From Archangium lipolyticum (lineage in GTDB: Bacteria; Myxococcota; Myxococcia; Myxococcales; Myxococcaceae), in assembly GCF_024623785.1 (NCBI RefSeq), contig NZ_JANKBZ010000005.1:186001-250000 (forward strand): a stretch of 64,000 nt of DNA, written 5' to 3'. Below are positions 20,601-27,651 of this stretch, one piece after another. The notes below the pieces were generated by a model. The model worked only from the letters and a program-made list of their open reading frames with translations, was not told the origin of the DNA and did no database searches. Made by a program: the position numbers and the translations under genes. Numbering within the stretch: the stretch's first letter is position 1; the number at the start of each line of letters is the position of its first letter.

Positions 20601-21437
20601 CACCATCACCTTGTGCGAGGAGGCGGTGACGGCGCGGACCACGTAGGCGCCCGCCTCGGCCACCTCCGCGTCCACGACCATCAGGTACACATCGCCCGTG
20701 GACGGCTCGCCCGCCACGTCCAGCCGGCTGTCCGGCGCGCGCAGGGTGCGCGGCACGAGCGGGCCGAAGGGGCCGGTGAAGGGACCCGCCAGCGAGCCGT
20801 CCTTCTCCGGCGGGGTGGGCTCGTCGAAGGCGAGCATGTGCCAGGGCGAGAAGGGCCCCAGCAGCGTGGCCGTGTCCGCCGCGCCCATGTCCTTGAGCGC
20901 GCTGGCCTGGGCGGCCCGGTCGTCCCGGATGCCGAGCACGGCCACCCGGCAGGCGCGCAACAACTGGGCGGCCTCGCCCGTGGCACCGGCCTCGAGCGCC
21001 GTCTGCGTACCCGTGAGGATGACGTCATCCAGCGCGGGAGAGATGCCCACCATGTCCAGCAGGTAGCGCGCGGAGGGCACCGCGAGCGGGTGGCGTGGCG
21101 CGCGGGTCGTCACGGCCAGCGCGGCGTCGAGCGCGCGGCGGGGCTGCGCGGCGCGGCGCGCGAGCAGGTACTGGCCATAGAGGCCGTAGGGGTCGGCCGG
21201 GTCCTTGGCCAGCGCCTCGTCGAAGCGGCCCTGGGCCGCGGCCGGGTCTCCCGTCACCAGCCACGCATGGAAGCCGGCGAGCGCCAACGTCCGCGCTTCG
21301 CCGCCACCATTGCGCGCCGCCGTGGCGGCTCTTTCGAGGACCTCGGTGGGAGAGGAGGTGTGGGCACAGCCGGCCAGGAGGCCGGCGACGAGCAGGAGCG
21401 CGGTGAGTCCGCGGGTGAGCGTGCGCATGGAGCGCAC
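17652..21437 (-). CDS. TPR lipoprotein with DUF3857 and degenerate transglutaminase domain
   Basis: A 1261-residue lipoprotein (lipobox LLAGC, Cys24). Residues about 30-640 contain several tetratricopeptide-like helical pairs (for example DPADPYGLYGQYLLARR and DVSTGVALANAYVALRRF) around a central beta-type insert. About residue 680 onward is a DUF3857 domain (VYADGSQVTRIHSIQKAL, AGAQVLALRTIKADGTVLEP). A transglutaminase-like domain follows, but the position expected for the catalytic Cys reads DRGSRLWMMKAGLEALGIP, with Ser instead, and the expected His is Tyr (LLPYVALRAEV); only the Asp in VWLDTATRY remains. It is therefore probably a non-catalytic binding protein at the outer membrane. The C-terminus is a beta domain ending near the convergent REP copy. 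Confidence 0.88.
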   Translation of the reverse strand: MRSMRTLTRGLTALLLVAGLLAGCAHTSSPTEVLERAATAARNGGGEARTLALAGFHAWLVTGDPAAAQGRFDEALAKDPADPYGLYGQYLLARRAAQPRRALDAALAVTTRAPRHPLAVPSARYLLDMVGISPALDDVILTGTQTALEAGATGEAAQLLRACRVAVLGIRDDRAAQASALKDMGAADTATLLGPFSPWHMLAFDEPTPPEKDGSLAGPFTGPFGPLVPRTLRAPDSRLDVAGEPSTGDVYLMVVDAEVAEAGAYVVRAVTASSHKVMVDGAPLVERRAFARASSTVTARAIQLAAGRHRILIKLLKDERPANVSFALARVDGRPSAIRYTPATGPAPTSWGSAPRETEAELVYPDAEDLAAALADEAGPLLGDFIAVRDGMGRDPDGAWRLMTRLQKAAQTAAVLSLRAELAAQDRSIPSKVARGRATRDLETALAKDAGDVAALLLRAELTLNDGQAASALETLKTARAAAKTPGWPVELLEARAALALGVDNQVEESLAAALKQQPGLCEAQTLRYGLARRRDAVSRADELVGALAGCPGAIARAAEHARMRGDMARTAELYQEQLTRNPGDVSTGVALANAYVALRRFDEAAATLRALSALWPRNPRPLEKLADTRELAGDAAGALALREQALALDGSNLSLRRTVVRAKTGQELLQAHAIDGRQAIKDYEASPGPEESAAAYVLDAAATQVYADGSQVTRIHSIQKALEQSGVQEIAEVNLPAGAQVLALRTIKADGTVLEPESIEGKETVSLPGVQVGDYVEVEYLLAESSRGPAQPGFKASDFYFQIANMPDHRATYTVVAPKGTGMKVDAHNMKVPPPVVKGDEEIFTYEVRRVPPFIPEPDSPPSSKEYLPFVAVGAGTTGNDRLVAVYSDAFLDRGAINWEVEAFAKEAAGDKKGLEAAKALYAAVMKRFSGRDAGLTQSAAASVAQDRGSRLWMMKAGLEALGIPTRVVVVRTFSADPAEYLFPEESLLPYVALRAEVPGTGPVWLDTATRYAPFGELPETALGERDAYLLPEPGRALEKVKTPALTQQAGKQVKLALELGTDGQLVGKGEEVYSGFQAAQLAEAFEAISGDRRRQALQGAVGRYFGGAELTDLKLERTEEVGAPFTVRYAFKASNFARVDRDRVVLPPITMPSMLGRQYVQLSTRGTPLYLESTDASRVQVTLTMPQGYRLTDPQAQLKVESPFGRLSRTEKQEGRALTIEETLRVERARVPVKKYEDFAHFAGQVDLIQSRDLVLEKK

Positions 21438-21495
21438 AGGGATAATTCAAAGCACCCGCTTGGGCCACATCCCTCTTCGAGGAGATGTGTCCTGG

Positions 21496-23304
21496 TTACT
21501 TCGAGCGCTTACCCTTGGACGGTGGGGCCGCCTTCGTGGCCGGCCGCTTGGCGGGCGCCGGGGCCACCTTCGCGGGCGCCGGGGCGGGCCTGGGGGCGGC
21601 GGCGACGGCCTCGGGCTCCACTTCCTTGCGCGAGACCTGGAAGGAGAAGTTCTCGGCGCGGCAGGTGCCCTCGATGCAGCCGAAGGAGGGCTTGGGGACG
21701 ATGTCTCCGAACTCCGCCACCCACTCGGGCCCGAGGTGGAGCGGCTCGGCGATCAACCGCTTCTCGTTCTTCCTGGAGCCCGCGAAGGCCTTCAGGACGC
21801 CCTCTTCATCCACCTCCAGCCAGAGCTCCGCGGGGCTCGGAGGGGAGTCGAAGCCCAGCATGGAGCCCCGGCGCTCGCCCAGGCTCCAGTCGAGCCGGAG
21901 GGGTCCTCCCTCCCCGTTGTAGACGAGGGCCACGTAGCGGCCCGTGCTGCCCACCAGCAGCAGCGCGGCCTCCGGCTCCGGAGGCGGGCCGAAGAGCGTG
22001 GCGCGCAGGCGCGTCACGAACGTGGACTCCGGGCTCTCCGCGCTCACCCGGGCGGAGAGGCGGGCGTCATTGCCCTCGAGCCCGACCACGTCGAGCTTCG
22101 CGATGCCCACGCGCGACTGGCTGTCCTCCAGGGGTGGGAAGATGAGCGCCCGGCTCTTCGTGTCGAGCAACCGGCCGGACACCAGGAGCGAGGGCAGGTC
22201 CGACCCTTCGCCCAGGCTCGCGCTGCGCTCGTCACCCCGGGTGTCCACCTTTCCGGCCATCTGCTGCGCGGAGGGGGGGCCCAGATCCGCGGTGAGCGCG
22301 GCGCCCGGTACCATGGGCACACGCTTGTCCTGGTTGATCAGATAGAACCAGGTCAGCACCCCCATCGCCGTCAGCACCAACAGCGTGGCCACCACCTGGA
22401 GGCAGACGCGCACCGCGCGCCGCACCGCCAGCTTCAGGCGCTGCATCTTGCCGAGCTTCCCCGGCCTCACGGTGGTGTACTGGGGCGCCAGCGGCTGCAG
22501 GTCCGCGAGCAGCTCCGAGACGCTCGCGTAGCGGTCCGACGGGCTCTGCTTGATGCAGCGCGCGATGATGCCGTCCAGCCTCGGGTCCACCCCGGCCTTG
22601 CGGTGCGAGGGCGGATCGAAGCTGCCCGCGGGCAGCTCGCCCACGAGCATCTCGTAGAAGATGAGACCCAGCGCGAAGATGTCCGCGCGCTCGTCGGCGT
22701 TCTTGGCGTCCACCTTCTGCTCGGGCGCCATATAGGACAGCGTCCCCATGGCCACGTGCGTGCTGGTGAGGGCGAAGCGCGTGCTGGTGTCCTCGAGGAA
22801 GGAGGCCAGGCCGAAGTCCGTCACCTTGGGGATGCCGCCGGCCTGATCGTCGAAGAGGATGTTCTCCGGCTTGAGGTCGCGGTGGATGACGCCCCGGCCG
22901 TGCGCGTACTCGATGGCCCGGCAGATCTGCACCATCGTCCGCACCGTCTCAAGCGGATCCTCCTGGGGCGCGCGCATCCGCTCGCGCAGGGAGGCCCCGT
23001 CCACGAACTCCATCACCAGGTAGTACGTCGACGGGGTGCTGCCCTTGTCGACGATGGAGACGATGTTGGGGTGGTGGAGCGTGGCGAGCGCCGCGGCCTC
23101 CTTCTGGAAGCGGGCGACGAAGCTCTCGTCCTGGGCGAGCTGCTGGCTGAGCAGCTTGATGGCCACGGTGCGGTTGAGGGACAGCTGGATGGCCTTGTGG
23201 ACCTCTCCCATCCCTCCGCTACCGACGAGTTTCTCCAGGCGATAGCCGGGGATGAGATCCGGCGCGTGCGTCCGGCTGATGGCGGTCGAGTCGAGCGATG
23301 ACAA
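21496..23304 (-). CDS. Transmembrane Hanks-type serine/threonine kinase
   Basis: A 602-residue receptor-like kinase. The catalytic domain spans about 20-280: GSGGMGEV (28-35), ATP-binding Lys50 in VAIKLL, HRDLKPEN (141-148), DFG (163-165), and APE (193-195), all intact. A single membrane segment lies at about 302-323. The outer region (about 325-560) is beta-rich, and a Lys/Ala/Pro-rich tail (PAPAKVAPAPAKRPATK) ends the protein, possibly a cell-wall or nucleic-acid contacting tail. The ATG region overlaps no other gene. Target unknown. Myxobacteria carry many such kinases. Confidence 0.93.
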   Translation of the reverse strand: MSSLDSTAISRTHAPDLIPGYRLEKLVGSGGMGEVHKAIQLSLNRTVAIKLLSQQLAQDESFVARFQKEAAALATLHHPNIVSIVDKGSTPSTYYLVMEFVDGASLRERMRAPQEDPLETVRTMVQICRAIEYAHGRGVIHRDLKPENILFDDQAGGIPKVTDFGLASFLEDTSTRFALTSTHVAMGTLSYMAPEQKVDAKNADERADIFALGLIFYEMLVGELPAGSFDPPSHRKAGVDPRLDGIIARCIKQSPSDRYASVSELLADLQPLAPQYTTVRPGKLGKMQRLKLAVRRAVRVCLQVVATLLVLTAMGVLTWFYLINQDKRVPMVPGAALTADLGPPSAQQMAGKVDTRGDERSASLGEGSDLPSLLVSGRLLDTKSRALIFPPLEDSQSRVGIAKLDVVGLEGNDARLSARVSAESPESTFVTRLRATLFGPPPEPEAALLLVGSTGRYVALVYNGEGGPLRLDWSLGERRGSMLGFDSPPSPAELWLEVDEEGVLKAFAGSRKNEKRLIAEPLHLGPEWVAEFGDIVPKPSFGCIEGTCRAENFSFQVSRKEVEPEAVAAAPRPAPAPAKVAPAPAKRPATKAAPPSKGKRSK

Positions 23305-23401
23305 AGCGGCGTCAGGGTAGCAGAACCCTCCGCTTCCGGGCGTACAGCCTGAGCCATATCGCTACAGGCCTGGCGAGTGCCTCTGGGGTGTTGTTTTCCA
23401 C

Positions 23402-24979
23402 CTATACCGGACCGTTGGGGGCCGCCGCGGGGGCGGGCGGGGTGGCGATGCGTGTGGGGCTGGCTGCGTCGAAGTGCCCCTCGGCCCGTTCACGGCAGTT
23501 GTCACAGTGCTGACACCCGGCGTGCTCCGGCTCGCCGAAGTACCCGCTGATGAAGCCCCAGCGGCACCCGGTGGTCTGTCCGTAGCGCATCATCTGTTGG
23601 AGGCGCTCCCGGTCGCTCTGGTGGCGCTTCTCGTAGGCGGTGAGGTACTCGCCCAGCTCCTCGGGGCTCTCGAAGTCGCGCAGCTGCTTCAGCCCGCGTG
23701 AGCCGCGCTCGATGATGCCCGCTCCGGCCAGCTGTGCCACCAGCACCTTCACCCGGTTGGCCGGCAGGCCCGAGGCCTCCGTCAGCACCTTCAAGGACAC
23801 GGGCTTGCCCCGCCGGTGGGCCCACAGCTCGCGCAGCACCGAGTAGAGCGCCTGGGACTCCTCGCGCCGGGGGTACTTGCCCCCGAGGAAGTAGACCTGG
23901 ATGCGCCGGTCCTCCAACCGGTAGAGGAGCACGCCCCGCGCCGGCTCGCCGTCCCGGCCCGCGCGTCCCGCCTCCTGGTAGTAGCTCTCCAGCGAGTCCG
24001 GGAACTGCCAGTGCACCACGAAGCGGATGTCCGGCTTGTCGATGCCCAGGCCGAACGCCTTGGTGGCCACGATGAGCCGGTAGCCGTTCTCCATGAAGCG
24101 CCGCTGCACCTCCTCGCGCTCGGAGGCCTTCATCTTCCCGTGGTAGCGGCCCGCCTCGATGCCGGCGTCCTCGAGCCACTTGAACACCTCCTCGGCCTTC
24201 TTCACCGTGGCGGTGTAGATGATGCCGGTGCCCCGCTCCTCCTGGAGCAGCTTCATCACCCGCGCCCTTTTGGCCTCGGGGTTCACCGTGCGGGCCACCT
24301 CGAGGAAGAGGTTGTCGCGCCGGATGCCGGTGTCGAAGACCCGGGCGTCCTTCATCCCCAGCTGCTCGAGCACGTCCTCGCGCACCTGGGGGGTGGCCGT
24401 GGCCGTCAGCGCGAGGATGGGCGGGCGGCCGAGCTGCCGCACGGCATCGCGAATCGTGAGGAACGCCGGCCGGAAGTCGTGCCCCCACTGGGAGACGCAG
24501 TGGGCCTCGTCCACCACGAAGAGGGAGACGCCCGCCTTGCGCAGTGCCTCCAGCCGCTCCGGCTTCTCCAACTGCTCGGGCGTCACGTAGATGATCTCAT
24601 GCTCGCCGCGGCGGACCTCCCGGGCCACCGCATCCGCCTCGCGCGCGGTGAGCGTGGAGTCCAGCTTCACCACGTCCACCGCCGCCTCCGAGAGCTTCTC
24701 GTGCTGGTCCTGCATCAGCGCCAGCAGCGGCGAGACGACGACGGTGGCCTTCGGCAGGAAGAGGGCGGGGAGCTGGAAGCACAGCGACTTGCCCGCGCCG
24801 GTGGGCATCACCCCCAGCACGTCCCTGCCCTCCAGCAGCGCCTCGATGATCTCCCGCTGGCCGGGCCGGAACTCCTCCACGCCGAAGCGGGACCGGGCCT
24901 CGGCCGCGAACTCCTTCCAGCGAGGCCGCTGGAACCCCTGCTCCGCGTCTGTCTCGTTCCGTTCGCCGGGAGTGCTCAT
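23402..24979 (-). CDS. recQ: RecQ-family ATP-dependent DNA helicase
   Basis: A 525-residue superfamily 2 DNA helicase for repair and recombination intermediates. FGVEEFRPGQREII is the motif 0 region, PTGAGKS Walker A, DEAHCVSQWGHDFRP Walker B with the RecQ aromatic loop, ALTATATPQVREDV motif III, and KAFGLGIDKPDIRFVVHW plus QEAGRAGRDG are motifs V and VI. The C-terminal RQC zinc-binding part has CRWGFISGYFGEPEHAGC and QHCDNC. There is no HRDC domain, so it is a short RecQ form. An Ala/Pro tail follows. It may be one of several RecQ paralogues in the genome, so the symbol is by family. Confidence 0.93.
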   Translation of the reverse strand: MSTPGERNETDAEQGFQRPRWKEFAAEARSRFGVEEFRPGQREIIEALLEGRDVLGVMPTGAGKSLCFQLPALFLPKATVVVSPLLALMQDQHEKLSEAAVDVVKLDSTLTAREADAVAREVRRGEHEIIYVTPEQLEKPERLEALRKAGVSLFVVDEAHCVSQWGHDFRPAFLTIRDAVRQLGRPPILALTATATPQVREDVLEQLGMKDARVFDTGIRRDNLFLEVARTVNPEAKRARVMKLLQEERGTGIIYTATVKKAEEVFKWLEDAGIEAGRYHGKMKASEREEVQRRFMENGYRLIVATKAFGLGIDKPDIRFVVHWQFPDSLESYYQEAGRAGRDGEPARGVLLYRLEDRRIQVYFLGGKYPRREESQALYSVLRELWAHRRGKPVSLKVLTEASGLPANRVKVLVAQLAGAGIIERGSRGLKQLRDFESPEELGEYLTAYEKRHQSDRERLQQMMRYGQTTGCRWGFISGYFGEPEHAGCQHCDNCRERAEGHFDAASPTRIATPPAPAAAPNGPV

Positions 24980-25120
24980 GGTGAGTACATCAAGCTAGGG
25001 GACCGCCTCCTCCCCCGGGAGCCGGATTGGACTCCAGAACGGGTCAGGCTGTCAGGTGAGCAGCCGGGCGTCGGGACAGGATGCCGCGCCAGCACCAACG
25101 TACTCCCAGGAGGGCGTCCC

Positions 25121-25570
25121 ATGTTCAGCGTCGCGGATTTGATGGAGGCCCACCACGCGCGGCTCTTCCAGCGTTGGTTGGAGCAGGTCCGGCTGCATCA
25201 TGCCCCCGGTCCCCTGTCCGAGCCGGAGCTGGCGAATCACATCCCGGACTTCCTGCGGGAGGTGATCGCCGCCCTCCATCGGGAGGAAGAGGGCGAGGCG
25301 CCCAAGACGCATCGGGTGGCCCCCCTGGGGTGGGAGCACGGCGAGCAGCGCTTCCGCACGGGGTTCGATCTCTCCGCCGTCGTGCGCGAATACGGTTCCC
25401 TGCAGGACTGCATCCTCGACCTCGTGGAAGAGGCGGGGCACGGACTGATTCGCGTGGAGGAGGTCCGGATCCTCGAGCAGTGCTTCAACCGGGCCCTCGC
25501 CGATGCGGTCGCCCACTTCCTTCGTATGCACGAGCGCGAGCACCAGCTCAGCGGATCTCCAGGCCCTTGA
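25121..25570 (+). CDS. RsbRD N-terminal-type sensor domain protein
   Basis: A 149-residue helical protein starting at ATG 25121 after CCAGGAGGG. LMEAHHARLFQRWLEQVR, LSEPELANHIPDFLREVIAAL, HGEQRFRTGFDLSAVVREYGSLQDCIL match the RsbRD N-terminal (globin-like helical) domain found in stress-response and two-component sensors. Here the domain stands alone, with no kinase attached. The last 23 bases overlap the end of the convergent FGE-like gene. A long open frame running in from 23816 is read-through across recQ and not coding. Partner unknown. Confidence 0.75.
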   Translation: MFSVADLMEAHHARLFQRWLEQVRLHHAPGPLSEPELANHIPDFLREVIAALHREEEGEAPKTHRVAPLGWEHGEQRFRTGFDLSAVVREYGSLQDCILDLVEEAGHGLIRVEEVRILEQCFNRALADAVAHFLRMHEREHQLSGSPGP

Positions 25571-26360
25571 GCTGGACCTCGCTGGCGCAGCGGAAGCCCA
25601 GCCCCGGGAAGCGGTCCGTGGGCCTGTGCGGCGTGCGCACGGTGGCGCGCAGCGTCTCCGGAGTGCCCCGGTAGAAGTCGTTGCGCACCGTCCGGTCGAG
25701 TGTCCCCACGTCCTGCGCCGCCGAGCCCGGGTAGGGCTGGAAGCGGTCCTCCACCCACTCGGCCACGTTGCCGGACATGTGCAGCACGCCAAAGGGGCTG
25801 CGGCCCTCGGCCAGGTCTTCCACCGGCACGGTGTCCGGGCGCGGGCGGCCACCATGGGCGCACCGGGTCGGGTCGAACTCGTTGCCCCACGGGTAGAGCC
25901 GTCCGTCCGTGCCTCGCGCGGCGAACTCCCACTCCGCCTCGGTGGGCAGCCGCAGGCTCCTGAAGGCGCAGTACGCATGGGCCTCGTACCAGCTCACGCC
26001 GTGCACCGGGTGCAGCTCCTTGCCCGCGGGCGGCTTCCCGTCCCTCCAGGTGAGCGGCCCGGGCCGGCCCGTCTGGTCCACGAAGCCCTGGCGCGCGCGG
26101 GCACCCTCCAGATCCTTCTCCTCCAGCAGCGTCTTCCAATACATGTCCTGCTGGTACCCGCCGGCCTCGACGAAGGCGGCGAACTCCGCGTTCGTCACGG
26201 GGGCGCGGGCGATGCGGAACGGGGGGACCGTCACCTCGTGGGCGGGCTTCTCCAGGTGGAAGGGGAAGGCGCTGCGCCTCCCTCCAAGCGAGCGGAGCGA
26301 GGACTCCTGCTCCGGCTCGAGGCCCATGCGGAAACGGCCTCCCGGAATGTCGATCAGCAC
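25548..26360 (-). CDS. Formylglycine-generating-enzyme-like (SUMF1/FGE fold) protein
   Basis: A 270-residue FGE-sulfatase domain protein. Landmarks: IPGGRFRMG at the N-terminus, APVTNAEFAAFVEAGGY, PVHGVSWYEAHAYCAF, RLPTEAEWEFAARG, YPWGNEFD, and HMSGNVAEWVEDRF. The C-terminal GLGFRCASEV has the second catalytic-type Cys, but the first Cys of true FGE is absent (LRATVRTPHRPT), so sulfatase activation is unlikely. It may instead be one of the many FGE-fold proteins of other function, such as EgtB/PvdO relatives. There is no signal peptide. Its 3' end overlaps the convergent RsbRD-like gene. Confidence 0.9.
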   Translation of the reverse strand: MLIDIPGGRFRMGLEPEQESSLRSLGGRRSAFPFHLEKPAHEVTVPPFRIARAPVTNAEFAAFVEAGGYQQDMYWKTLLEEKDLEGARARQGFVDQTGRPGPLTWRDGKPPAGKELHPVHGVSWYEAHAYCAFRSLRLPTEAEWEFAARGTDGRLYPWGNEFDPTRCAHGGRPRPDTVPVEDLAEGRSPFGVLHMSGNVAEWVEDRFQPYPGSAAQDVGTLDRTVRNDFYRGTPETLRATVRTPHRPTDRFPGLGFRCASEVQLKGLEIR

Positions 26361-26460
26361 GTGTGTCGGCCTCCGCGTCTACTCAATTCGGGAGATAGCA
26401 CCGACGGACATGACGTTTGAAGTCCTCGGTGCTCTGGAGCGGAATGACGCGCTGCTCCCG

Positions 26461-27426
26461 CTAGGAGAACAGGCTCTTGTCCGTGCCCGTGCTGGGGTCG
26501 GTGGCGCAGTGCCTCGCGGCCGCCTCGAAGAGGCGCTCGGAGGAGCTGCGCTGGGTGGCGGAGTGGAAGGGGATGCTGTCGGGCTCGCGGCTCAGGGTGT
26601 CCCCGTTGCGCAGCCGAACCTGCCCGGAGGGAGCGGTGAGGCCCCGCATGATGCGGACGTACTCGGCCGGGTTGCGTTGGCAGAGCGCGTCATGCGCGGC
26701 GAGCTGCCCCGGGCTGGCGGCCTCCCGCATGACGGAGCAGAGCAGGTCCTCGCGGTGGATGCCGTGGGCGGCCAGCGAGGGCTCCAACTGCCCGGTGGCC
26801 ATGCCATGCAGGTTGGACAGGAGCGAGTGGCCGTCCTCGTCTGTGTCCAGCAGGGCGGTGCGGCCGTTGAGGGAGCGGTGGCTCAGGTCCACCAGGTGCT
26901 TGCGTCCGTCGACGGAGGTCTGGCGGAAGACGTCCAGCGCCTGGGCCTTGCCGGCCGGGGAGAGCGACTGGAAGCCGGCACCGCCGAGCAGCGCGGTGAG
27001 GTGGCCGGTGGAGGTGGGGGAGGAGGGCGGCGCGGTCAGGAAGGTGTGCAGCGCCAGGGCCTGCTGCTCGGCGTCAAGGTGCTGGAAGCCGGACGCGTCC
27101 ACCACCTTGCCGAGGTTCGTCTGGGCGTCAGGGCCCAGGTTGCCCCGGGCCAGCTCGTGGAGCCGTGCCTTGTCCGCGTCACCGAGCCTGTCGAGCGCGG
27201 CCTGGGGCAGGGCGGGGCCCGTGCCGCCGGTGGCCGCCGTCCCACCCACCACCGCCACTCCGCTGGCCGAGGGGCGCGAGGGGGTGGTGGTGCTGGAGCG
27301 GGCCGAGCCGTTGTCGAAGCCATCCTGGAGGGGAATGGGCTTGCGGGCCTCGGCCGGAGCCGTGGGGGAGGTGGGCTTGGGCGCGGGGGTGGGCACTCGG
27401 GGCTTGTTGCCCGGCTCGATCTTCAT
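26461..27426 (-). CDS. Pro/Ser/Thr-rich protein with helical repeat domain, unknown
   Basis: A 321-residue protein. I prefer ATG 27426 (MKIEPGNKPRVPTP) to longer in-frame starts because upstream codons look non-coding. Residues 1-75 are rich in Pro, Ser and Thr with no signal peptide. The remainder is helical with two related segments, DASGFQHLDAEQQALALHTF and GGAGFQSLSPAGKAQALDVF, a repeat seen in several myxobacterial proteins with disordered N-termini. One Cys pair lies near the C-terminus. I cannot say whether it is exported; the lack of a signal suggests a cytoplasmic or non-Sec-exported protein. Confidence 0.6.
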   Translation of the reverse strand: MKIEPGNKPRVPTPAPKPTSPTAPAEARKPIPLQDGFDNGSARSSTTTPSRPSASGVAVVGGTAATGGTGPALPQAALDRLGDADKARLHELARGNLGPDAQTNLGKVVDASGFQHLDAEQQALALHTFLTAPPSSPTSTGHLTALLGGAGFQSLSPAGKAQALDVFRQTSVDGRKHLVDLSHRSLNGRTALLDTDEDGHSLLSNLHGMATGQLEPSLAAHGIHREDLLCSVMREAASPGQLAAHDALCQRNPAEYVRIMRGLTAPSGQVRLRNGDTLSREPDSIPFHSATQRSSSERLFEAAARHCATDPSTGTDKSLFS

Positions 27427-27651
27427 GGGGGGGCACCTGGGGGTGATGACCAGTCTACTGGGTCCTCCGACTTTTCGTGATGGCTCCCGGGTGCTCGCGC
27501 CCACACACCCGGGGTGCATCTCCCTCCCAATGGTCCGTGTGTTCGGCGCTGATACAGCCGGGCGAATTCCTGGAACGCCTTCGTGGGTTGCGCCTAGCAT
27601 GTTCCCCTTGCCTTTCGCGGCGACGTGGCGGGGGGAACTACCCGGAGCTCC

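Noticed and set aside
18192-22145. 1317-codon rightward open frame
   Set aside because: Antisense to the TPR/DUF3857 lipoprotein gene; translation is Arg/His/Gly-rich without domains.
23816-25120. Long in-frame extension of the RsbRD-like gene across recQ
   Set aside because: Codons before ATG 25121 are antisense to RecQ; the ATG has its own ribosome site and matches the family start.
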